Assembly: GCA_963520375.1 (NCBI GenBank)
Contig: CAUQQF010000033.1
Location: forward strand, 1-10,929
Source: JABCPE02 sp963520375
Lineage (GTDB): Bacteria; Bacteroidota; Bacteroidia; Flavobacteriales; Weeksellaceae
Length of the DNA: 10,929 nucleotides
Direction of reading: 5' to 3'
Within the stretch, counting starts at the first letter, position 1. Each line of letters opens with the position of its first letter. Positions 1 to 5,559 of this stretch are shown here, piece after piece. Under the pieces are notes generated by a model, which made no database searches, had not been told where the DNA came from, and saw only the letters and a list, made by a program, of their open reading frames with translations. The position numbers were made by a program, and so were the translations under genes.

Positions 1-2
1 TT

Positions 3-701
3 TTATCCATTAGTATAGCTCTGGAATGCTTCTTCCAGATTACTGTATCGCCCTTTGAACTCCTCTATAGAGGAGTCTTGCAGGATGTTTCCCTTGTGGA
101 TGAGGATAACACGAGAGCAGAGCGCCTCTACTTCCTGCATGATGTGCGTGGAAAGGATGATGGTTTTCTCCTTGCCGATTTCTTTTATCACATTTCGGAT
201 TTCTATGATTTGGTTAGGGTCTAGACCGTTCGTAGGCTCGTCCAAGATAAGTAAATCTGGCTGGTGGAGAATCGCCTGTGCCAGCCCGACTCTCTGTTTA
301 TACCCTTTGGAGAGCTGGGAAATCTTTTTGGATTTTTCGGGAGTGATGCCTACCAGCTCGATGACTTCATCTATTCTTTCGCTTGGTATTTTGTGAATAT
401 CAGCCACGAAATTCAGATATTCCTTTACGAACATTTCTTGGTAAAGCGGGTTGTTTTCTGGCAAAAAACCGATGTTTTTCTTGCTTTCTATCGGATATTG
501 AGTGATATCTTTATCGTTGAACAAAATCTCGCCCTCATCTATTTTCACTACACCTGTGATGGATTTCATCAGCGTGGATTTTCCTGCTCCGTTTGGCCCG
601 AGAAGTCCCACGATTTCGTTCTTTTCAATGCTGAGGTTGATATTATTCAGTGCTGTTTGTTCACCGAATTTTTTAGTTAGATTAGTAATTTGTAAAGACA
701 T
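3..701 (-). CDS. gldA: GldA-like ABC transporter ATP-binding protein
   Basis: This 232-residue cytoplasmic ATPase should power an ABC-2 type exporter. In flavobacteria the GldA/GldF/GldG transporter is linked to gliding motility. All nucleotide-binding motifs are visible: Walker A GPNGAGKST (35-43), a Q-loop position where Glu82 replaces Gln (LPE, residues 80-82), the signature LSKGYKQR (130-137), Walker B with the D-loop LLILDEPTNGLD (150-161) and switch His186 in STH. The stretch from about 112 to 205 (EVIELVGITPEK, DPNQIIEIRN, STHIMQEVEAL) closely resembles GldA as I remember it. Flavobacterium GldA is about 300 residues. Here the chain passes from the end of the ATPase domain almost directly to a GldA-like tail (NLEEAF, 221-226), so about 60 residues in between appear absent. 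No membrane partner is in the window; it may lie beyond the left edge or elsewhere. The gene diverges from fhs. The ATPase call is certain; the GldA assignment is likely. Confidence 0.8.
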   Translation of the reverse strand: MSLQITNLTKKFGEQTALNNINLSIEKNEIVGLLGPNGAGKSTLMKSITGVVKIDEGEILFNDKDITQYPIESKKNIGFLPENNPLYQEMFVKEYLNFVADIHKIPSERIDEVIELVGITPEKSKKISQLSKGYKQRVGLAQAILHQPDLLILDEPTNGLDPNQIIEIRNVIKEIGKEKTIILSTHIMQEVEALCSRVILIHKGNILQDSSIEEFKGRYSNLEEAFQSYTNG

Positions 702-722
702 AGTGAATTCAAAAATATTTGG

Positions 723-730
723 CGAAAATA
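723..730 (-). promoter_or_regulatory. Candidate -7 promoter element for gldA
   Basis: Read on the minus strand this is TATTTTCG, one base from the Bacteroidota -7 consensus TAnnTTTG and the same TTCG variant found ahead of the rhodanese-cupin gene. It ends 22 nt before the gldA ATG, a spacing shared with other boxes here. No convincing -33 TTG lies at the usual distance. A second exact TAnnTTTG (minus strand, 758-765) lies further upstream and is an alternative. Confidence 0.4.
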
Positions 731-822
731 CAAAAATTCTTCAAAATAGACAGCCTACAAATTTAGGGATTTTAATATTTTAATTTGCTATAAATTTTTT
801 TTAATTTTAAATCAAATTTTTA

Positions 823-830
823 TAGATTTG
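823..830 (+). promoter_or_regulatory. Candidate -7 promoter element for fhs
   Basis: TAGATTTG matches the Bacteroidota -7 consensus TAnnTTTG exactly. Its last base is the G of a possible GTG start at 830. If the box is functional, transcription begins at about 836 and the GTG at 830 is not in the message. The next in-frame GTG, at 848, lies 18 nt after the box. The -33 region is AT-rich and holds no clear TTG. Confidence 0.45.
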
Positions 831-847
831 TGGAAAACAAAACTATT

Positions 848-2512
848 GTGAAAACAGACATACAGATTGCACAAAGTGCGGACATCAGACCCATTAGAGA
901 AATCGCAGACAAAATTGCTATTGAGGAGGAAGATTTAGAATACTATGGCAGACACAAAGCCAAAATTCCTCTAAAATACATCGATGAAGAAAAAATTAAA
1001 AAATCAAAATTGATTTTAGTGACAGCAATCAATCCCACGCCGGCAGGAGAGGGGAAAACCACTGTTTCGGTGGGGCTTTGTGATGGACTGAATAAAATCG
1101 GTAAAAAAGCAGTTTTGGTGCTTCGTGAGCCTAGTTTAGGGCCTGTTTTCGGGAGTAAAGGCGGTGCCGCTGGTGGAGGATATGCCCAAGTTATCCCAAT
1201 GGCAGATATCAATCTGCATTTTACAGGAGATTTTTCGGCAGTGGAAAAGGCAAATAACCTTCTTTCTGCATTGATAGACAATAATTTACAAAGTAAAAAA
1301 CACAATCTAAACATAGACCCAAAAACCATCGTCTGGAAGCGAGTGATGGATATTAACGACCGAGCTCTGCGCCAGATTGTCATAGGAATGGGCGATAAAA
1401 ACGGCGTAGTAAGGGAAGAAGGTTTCAATATCACGCCTGCATCCGAAGTGATGGCAATTCTCTGTCTGAGCCAAGATTTTGAAGACCTGAAACAGCGTTT
1501 AGGGAATATCTTTGTGGGCTACACCTATGATAAAAAGCCTGTTTTTGCAAGAGATTTAAAGGCAGAAAACGCAATGGCAATCCTACTGAAAGATGCCATT
1601 AAGCCTAATTTGGTTCAGACTTTGGAGGGAAATCCTGCCATTCTGCACGGCGGCCCTTTTGCGAATATTGCACAGGGAACAAATACCATTATCGCTACTA
1701 AAATGGGACTTTCTCTTGGTGATTATGTCGTTACGGAAGCTGGTTTTGGTGGAGATTTGGGAGCGGAAAAATTCATTGATATTAAATGCAGATATGCAGG
1801 ATTAAAACCTGATGCGTATGTGATAGTAGCGACTATCAGGGCGCTGAGATACCATGGCGGAGCGAAAAAAGATGAGTACGGAAGCCCGAATTTAGAATAC
1901 TTGAAAAAAGGTTTTGGAAATCTTTGTAAGCATATAGAAAACGCTCAGAATTACGGATTTCAGCCTGTGGTAGCGATTAATCATTTTGCTACGGATTCAG
2001 AGGAAGAAATCAAGTTTTTGAAAGATGAATGCGCTAAACTGGGAGTTCACGCTGTTTTGGCGGATGAATTTATGCACGGCGGAGAGGGAATGAGAGATTT
2101 GGCTAAAACAGTAGTAGAAGCAACGGAAAAGAAGTCTGATTTCAAATTTTTGTATCCATTAGAAGAAAGCATAGAGGCTAAAATAGAGGCGGTAGCAAAG
2201 AAAATATATGGAGCAGAAGGCGTGGTCTATTCACCGAAAGCAAAAGCAGACCTTAAAATTATAAAAGATCTCGGCTTTGATAAACTGCCTGTATGTATAG
2301 CAAAAACGCAGAAATCACTGAGTGATGATGAGAAAAAAATAGGAAGACCTACAGGTTTTGATGTCACAGTGAGAGGTTTTGAGTTCGCGGCGGGAGCTGG
2401 TTTTGTGATTCCTATTTTGGGCGATATTATGCGTATGCCAGGACTTCCAGAAGTTCCTATGGCAGAGGGAATGACCATAGATGCAGAGGGAAATATCAGC
2501 GGTCTGAGCTAA
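848..2512 (+). CDS. fhs: Formate-tetrahydrofolate ligase (10-formyl-THF synthetase)
   Basis: This cytosolic enzyme makes 10-formyl-tetrahydrofolate from formate, THF and ATP, supplying one-carbon units for purines and formyl-Met-tRNA. From the GTG at 848 it has 554 residues, a normal full length. The frame also stays open to a GTG at 830, giving 560 residues. I prefer 848 because the protein then begins MKTDIQIAQ, as in clostridial relatives; the leader before 848 is A-rich while that before 830 is T-rich; and a -7 promoter box covers 823-830. Numbered from 830, the P-loop TPAGEGKTT is at 70-78, the first family signature GSKGGAAGGGY at 108-118, and the second, VATIRALRYHGG, at 333-344. The C-terminus DAEGNISGLS is also typical. 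No folD or other folate gene is adjacent; it appears to be a single-gene unit ending at a strong terminator. Confidence 0.97.
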   Translation: MKTDIQIAQSADIRPIREIADKIAIEEEDLEYYGRHKAKIPLKYIDEEKIKKSKLILVTAINPTPAGEGKTTVSVGLCDGLNKIGKKAVLVLREPSLGPVFGSKGGAAGGGYAQVIPMADINLHFTGDFSAVEKANNLLSALIDNNLQSKKHNLNIDPKTIVWKRVMDINDRALRQIVIGMGDKNGVVREEGFNITPASEVMAILCLSQDFEDLKQRLGNIFVGYTYDKKPVFARDLKAENAMAILLKDAIKPNLVQTLEGNPAILHGGPFANIAQGTNTIIATKMGLSLGDYVVTEAGFGGDLGAEKFIDIKCRYAGLKPDAYVIVATIRALRYHGGAKKDEYGSPNLEYLKKGFGNLCKHIENAQNYGFQPVVAINHFATDSEEEIKFLKDECAKLGVHAVLADEFMHGGEGMRDLAKTVVEATEKKSDFKFLYPLEESIEAKIEAVAKKIYGAEGVVYSPKAKADLKIIKDLGFDKLPVCIAKTQKSLSDDEKKIGRPTGFDVTVRGFEFAAGAGFVIPILGDIMRMPGLPEVPMAEGMTIDAEGNISGLS

Positions 2513-2535
2513 TAAATCAGAAAAATATTAAAAGT

Positions 2536-2568
2536 GAAAAGTCGGAGAGAGCTCCGACTTTTCTTTTT
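2536..2568. terminator. Bidirectional terminator between fhs and the lipoprotein gene
   Basis: A perfect 12-bp stem (2536-2547 with 2552-2563) closes a 4-nt AGAG loop, with GTCGGAG/CTCCGAC as its GC-containing core. On the plus strand a run of Ts follows (2564-2568). On the minus strand the sequence beyond the stem is also T-rich. It lies between two convergent genes and can serve both. Confidence 0.9.
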
Positions 2569-2587
2569 GGTTTAAGATAGTGTTAGC

Positions 2588-3040
2588 TTATTTTTTAGCC
2601 AATTTGTATTCAGGCTTTTTAGCATCACCTACTTTTTCAACAAGGTAAGCAGCATCTTCTTCTACTAAGAAAACTCTTGGTTTATCGTTTCCTTCTTCTT
2701 TAAGAGTAACGAAAGCACCATCAGCGCTTACTTCGTAAGAACCTTTAGCGTTGAACTGACCATCTTTTTTCTCTAAATAAGTTTCATCCAAAAGGAAAGA
2801 ACCATCTTCGTTTAGAGTTAATTTCATTTCGATACCAGGACCGTCAGCAGATGGAAGTTTTCCAGAAAACTCACCTACATGCTTCTTAGGAGCATCTGCT
2901 TTAGCAGCTTCCTCTGGTTGAGCTTGTTGAGCGCTGTCAGCTTCTACAGCTTGTGGAGTTTCAGTTTTAGCTTCTTCTTTTTTTGAACAGCTCACTGCGA
3001 AAATTCCTGTTAATAAAACAGGCAAAATCATTTTTTTCAT
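2588..3040 (-). CDS. NlpE-like small lipoprotein
   Basis: This 150-residue protein has a lipoprotein signal peptide: MKK, a hydrophobic stretch (residues 4-16) and lipobox AVSC with Cys18 as the lipidated residue. SKKEE follows the Cys and resembles the Lys-acidic export signal that sends Bacteroidota lipoproteins to the cell surface. Next comes a flexible Ala/Glu/Gln/Pro-rich linker (about 22-53), then a small beta-rich domain (55-148). The pattern GEFSGKLPSADGPGIEMKL (56-74), then the DGSFLLDETYL region (79-89) and GSYEVSADG (100-108), matches the N-terminal domain of NlpE, the envelope-stress/copper-resistance lipoprotein. In NlpE the loop carries a Cys-x-x-Cys pair (PCADCPGI); here both Cys are replaced (PSADGPGI), so redox or copper chemistry there is unlikely. 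Function is unknown. No clear -7 box was found upstream. Confidence 0.85.
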   Translation of the reverse strand: MKKMILPVLLTGIFAVSCSKKEEAKTETPQAVEADSAQQAQPEEAAKADAPKKHVGEFSGKLPSADGPGIEMKLTLNEDGSFLLDETYLEKKDGQFNAKGSYEVSADGAFVTLKEEGNDKPRVFLVEEDAAYLVEKVGDAKKPEYKLAKK

Positions 3041-3114
3041 AATGGTAAAATAAAATTTAAATTAAAAACATTTTTAGTAAATCAATAAGCATGCCAAAAG
3101 ATTTTTTGAACAAC

Positions 3115-3139
3115 TTAAAAAAATAATGATTTTTATCAT
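3115..3139 (-). terminator. Possible weak terminator after the nuclease-like gene
   Basis: On the minus strand, ATGAT-AAAA-ATCAT forms a short 5-bp hairpin (3126-3139) followed by a T-rich run, TATTTTTTT. It lies 44 nt beyond the stop of the nuclease-like gene and before the lipoprotein gene. The stem is short and GC-poor, so the call is weak. Confidence 0.3.
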
Positions 3140-3182
3140 GTTTTCTAAAAATCTAAAAAAGTATTCTTTTTGTTTGTAAAAA

Positions 3183-3776
3183 TTACCAAGTAGTAAACCA
3201 AAACTCATCAAAAAGAGCATTACCTGTATAATCCCAATCTTTGTTTGGATTTGCTAAATCAAATACTTCTTTCATAGTGTAGGCTCTGTAGTCTGCGTCC
3301 ATACAATCTTTTTTTTCTGTATCGTTTAGATTATCCTTACAACTGAAATAGATATATTCTGATTTGAAACCTTTATCGTTATAATGGTCTTTAAAAATAG
3401 TTTTGTATCGTCCTAATTGATTATCATGAGCAGATGAATATCCTTTAACCTCAATGAGAAGAGCATATTTTTTCTTTTCTTGAGTTTCAGTATTGGTTAT
3501 CTCAAACTCTGCACGGAGATCTATTTTGTTCCATTGCCTCCATGTTTCAGCTCTTTCTATCTTATAAACAACATCATTATCTAAACTATCTGGATTGCCA
3601 AAGAGTAATACAGATGCTATTTTTCTACAATATTTATATGACTTATAATTATTGTATTTTATAGCATTATCAGCATCACAACATTGAAGAGTCCAAGATA
3701 AAAAAGCCTCAGCAAGACCTTCTATTTTATCTGAATTACGCTTATCTTTCATGAAGAATGAAGGTTTCTTTTCCAT
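3183..3776 (-). CDS. PD-(D/E)XK nuclease-superfamily protein of unknown role
   Basis: This 197-residue protein has no signal peptide or membrane segment. Its core fits the PD-(D/E)XK nuclease fold: a Glu in the first helix (GLAEAF, Glu23), then Asp86 in KIDLRAEFEI, then the Glu109-x-Lys111 pair at the end of a hydrophobic strand (ALLIEVKGY), then Gln120 and RY (NQLGRY, 119-124). The closest group by memory is the one with an E-x-K followed by Q-L-x-R-Y (PDDEXK_4 type), whose members are mostly uncharacterised. All predicted catalytic positions are intact, so an active DNA or RNA nuclease is plausible, but substrate and role cannot be read from sequence. The gene is 50 nt downstream of a secreted coiled-coil protein gene on the same strand. 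Its DNA is visibly more AT-rich than fhs or korA, suggesting acquisition. No methylase, helicase or other restriction or defence gene is adjacent. Confidence 0.75.
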   Translation of the reverse strand: MEKKPSFFMKDKRNSDKIEGLAEAFLSWTLQCCDADNAIKYNNYKSYKYCRKIASVLLFGNPDSLDNDVVYKIERAETWRQWNKIDLRAEFEITNTETQEKKKYALLIEVKGYSSAHDNQLGRYKTIFKDHYNDKGFKSEYIYFSCKDNLNDTEKKDCMDADYRAYTMKEVFDLANPNKDWDYTGNALFDEFWFTTW

Positions 3777-3826
3777 ATGTTTTAGTGTGTTAAATAATTT
3801 TAATATTTTTTAGATATTAATGCTAT

Positions 3827-4822
3827 CTAATATTCTTTTTTCTCCATTATTTCTTTGAAAATATTTTTATCTAATGTAAATACATAGTTTTCTGGGAAGT
3901 ATTCCGATAATCCTAACTCATGGGTATTAAAAACATATTCTGAAAAAAGAGGATTGTTTCCTTTATCAGAGATTTTTTTAGATTTAGATTCATTATAATA
4001 TATTTCTATATTGATAGGAAAAAGGAAGCCGTCTTTTAAAAACCAATCATCAGGATCGATTGGAAAAACATAATCTCTGTTTCCTATAGCCATATTAAGT
4101 TCAATGGCTTCCTCCTTTTCAAAGGGGATATTGCTTTCTATCGAAATTTCGGGAAAGTGATTAATTATAGTAATAGGGTAGATCTTATCATCAGCATTAT
4201 ATGTCCCTAAATTTATATATATCTGCCTTTCATTATTTATAAAGTGTGTTGCAATTTCTTGATGTAATTTCTTTATTTTTTCATTTTGAATTCGCTCATT
4301 GTGTTCTTTGCTTGATTCAAATTCTCCTTTTTTTGCCCATTCAAGAAAACTTTCTTTAGTCTCATTTTTGATATAATTGATGTCTTGAGCTTTTATAATA
4401 GCTTCTTGTTTTTCCATCTTTTCTCTCTCTTCTAGTTCTTTTGATAATTTTTCTCTCTGCAGTTTTTCAGCTTCTTTTTTCTCTTCAGCTTGTTGTTTTT
4501 TCTCTTTCTCTGCTTTTATTTCCGCAGCTGTTTTTAGTTTTTCTGCGGCTTTTAGTTCATCGGCCATTTTTGATACAAGAGCCATTTGTTGTGCTGTACC
4601 TTTGTTTTTACCATATAAACTTAGCTTTTCGGCAAATAAAGCATTGATAAAGAAATCTCCTTTCTTTCTAAGCTGGGTAATATCAGACAGAGGTACTCCC
4701 ATCTGCTGTAGATATTTGTTTTCTATAGCTATTTTTTTTGTTTCATAAGCTGATTTCTTTTGTCCAAAAACATTTGGTGCTATACAGATTAACAATGCAC
4801 CCATTAAAACACTTTTTTTCAT
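3827..4822 (-). CDS. Secreted coiled-coil protein of unknown function
   Basis: I do not recognise a named family for this 331-residue protein. Residues 1-20 form a signal peptide (MKK, hydrophobic 4-18, probable cleavage VFG/Q), so it is exported, most likely to the periplasm. Residues about 85-148 are highly charged and rich in Lys, Glu and Ala, predicting a long helix or coiled coil. Next is a segment FLEWAKKGEFESSKEHNER (159-177) of a kind I associate with other Bacteroidota envelope proteins. The C-terminal part (about 190-320) alternates hydrophobic and polar residues like a beta-rich domain. There are no Cys in the mature protein and no membrane anchor. The gene lies between the nuclease-like gene (50 nt downstream) and the cREC-like gene (112 nt upstream) on the same strand. 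Its DNA is AT-rich like the nuclease gene. It ends in TAG. Confidence 0.75.
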   Translation of the reverse strand: MKKSVLMGALLICIAPNVFGQKKSAYETKKIAIENKYLQQMGVPLSDITQLRKKGDFFINALFAEKLSLYGKNKGTAQQMALVSKMADELKAAEKLKTAAEIKAEKEKKQQAEEKKEAEKLQREKLSKELEEREKMEKQEAIIKAQDINYIKNETKESFLEWAKKGEFESSKEHNERIQNEKIKKLHQEIATHFINNERQIYINLGTYNADDKIYPITIINHFPEISIESNIPFEKEEAIELNMAIGNRDYVFPIDPDDWFLKDGFLFPINIEIYYNESKSKKISDKGNNPLFSEYVFNTHELGLSEYFPENYVFTLDKNIFKEIMEKKEY

Positions 4823-4860
4823 TTTATTAAAATTTTTAATCGTTTTATTCCTACTCTTTT

Positions 4861-4921
4861 TTAGGCTTTTCGGATACCGCCTTTTATTGGGTTAGCTCTT
4901 CGGACAGCTGTTTGTTTTTAG
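4861..4921. repeat. Imperfect tandem duplication of 31 and 30 bp
   Basis: Two adjacent units, 4861-4891 and 4892-4921, both start TTAG, share TTCGGA and end in G. By hand, 20 of 30 aligned positions agree. A third TTA follows directly. The segment is GC-richer than its surroundings and lies in the 112-nt gap upstream of the coiled-coil protein gene, so on the minus strand it would be in that gene's leader or promoter region. Confidence 0.4.
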
Positions 4922-4934
4922 TTAAAATTTGGTT

Positions 4935-5222
4935 TTAGAAATTAGCAGAAAAATTATTTAGTAATCTTTCTATATTTTCTTTACCTACAGGATTTTGGCT
5001 GTGAACGGAGAATTTAGGAAGCGGTAGATTGTATTCTATGCAGTACTCCACCAGATATTTGGCGCAGTCATATCCAGACTCATCTTCGCCTAAGTCATGG
5101 TCAAAAGAAATAAAATCAGGCAGGCCATTTTGTGTAATATATTCTACAAAATCTGCATAATTATACACTCTGTCAAAGCCTTCTGGAGTTACTCGTAAAT
5201 CATCTAAGTATAGTTTTTTCAT
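4935..5222 (-). CDS. Small receiver-like protein, cREC family (predicted cyclic-phosphate processing)
   Basis: This is a 95-residue soluble protein. It starts with a strand and an acidic pair, LYLDDLR (Asp7, Asp8), has a second acidic cluster ISFDHDLG (Asp41, His42, Asp43), a GYDCAK segment (50-55) and a conserved-looking end, FSVHSQNPVGKENI (71-84). This layout resembles the stand-alone receiver-like family named the cyclic-phosphate processing receiver domain (cREC). Comparative genomics placed that family near RNA-repair enzymes and predicted it to act on 2',3'-cyclic phosphate ends. That role is a family-level prediction and no experiment is known to me. The aspartate cluster suggests metal binding. 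No RNA ligase or phosphatase gene is adjacent. The family match is from memory of the motif pattern. Confidence 0.75.
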   Translation of the reverse strand: MKKLYLDDLRVTPEGFDRVYNYADFVEYITQNGLPDFISFDHDLGEDESGYDCAKYLVEYCIEYNLPLPKFSVHSQNPVGKENIERLLNNFSANF

Positions 5223-5559
5223 ATATAAATAGTTTTAAATTTTTGTTAGGAATTAGAAACCAGCTACAGAAAATAGTTGGTTTATTTATTGAGAAAGATA
5301 ATGTCAATACACATATGGGAAAAAGCAAAATCATCTAAACATAAAATATGCTGTGCGAAACCCTGCACAACAGATGAATTATACACATATTTTTGAGTGA
5401 AAAACATGGCTTGTTTAACTTTTTTAAAACCAAGCAAATATATAAAATATAAAAGGATAAAAAGCGTTTTTCAGAGGGATAAATTGTATGAAAAAAGTCA
5501 TAAGTAGCAACATTTATTGAAAAAGTATTATATTTGCTCCCTTAAAAAATATAATAAAA
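5223..5559. other. 337-base gene-poor region with hairpins and an interrupted open frame
   Basis: No convincing gene lies here. There is an imperfect 10-bp hairpin (5257-5266 with 5274-5283, one G-T pair), a 5-bp hairpin (TGTGC 5352-5356, GCACA 5365-5369) and a 10-bp hairpin with a two-base bulge (5409-5418 with 5424-5428 and 5431-5435). One plus-strand frame from 5277 to 5507 is open except for a TGA at 5394. It holds two possible short peptides, 31 residues from the ATG at 5301 and 33 residues from the ATG at 5406. The last 30 bases hold the promoter of the TonB receptor gene. No riboswitch class was recognised; in particular no cobalamin-type box was seen. Confidence 0.5.
5530..5537 (+). 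promoter_or_regulatory. -7 promoter element for the TonB-dependent receptor gene
   Basis: TATATTTG matches the Bacteroidota consensus TAnnTTTG exactly and ends 22 nt before the ATG at 5560, giving a leader of about 15-18 nt. A TTG at 5517-5519 is too close to act as the -33 element, so only the -7 box is supported. Confidence 0.6.

Noticed and set aside
264..680. 138-residue plus-strand open frame opposite gldA
   Set aside because: The minus-strand frame carries every ABC ATPase motif; this one has none and is a shadow.
943..1434. 163-residue minus-strand open frame inside fhs
   Set aside because: It is antisense to conserved fhs sequence and its translation has no domain-like pattern. It is a shadow frame.
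3121..3145. Fur-box-like sequence near ATAATGATTTTTATCAT
   Set aside because: The half-sites are separated by four bases instead of one and only five bases per arm are symmetric, so it does not fit a Fur site. A weak terminator is the simpler reading.
3800..3820. AT-only hairpin (TTAATAT/ATATTAA) after the coiled-coil gene stop, as a terminator
   Set aside because: The stem has no GC pairs and no clear T-run follows in the direction of transcription. It is expected by chance in such AT-rich DNA.
2588..5222. A single four-gene operon on the minus strand including the lipoprotein gene
   Set aside because: Gaps of 112, 50 and 142 nt, a possible weak terminator at 3115-3139 and different composition of the lipoprotein gene argue against one unit. 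Only the coiled-coil and nuclease-like genes (50 nt apart) look likely to be co-transcribed.
5223..5559. Cobalamin riboswitch upstream of the BtuB-like receptor gene
   Set aside because: No B12-box-like conserved core was found, and the predicted transcription start near 5543 leaves a leader too short for a riboswitch.
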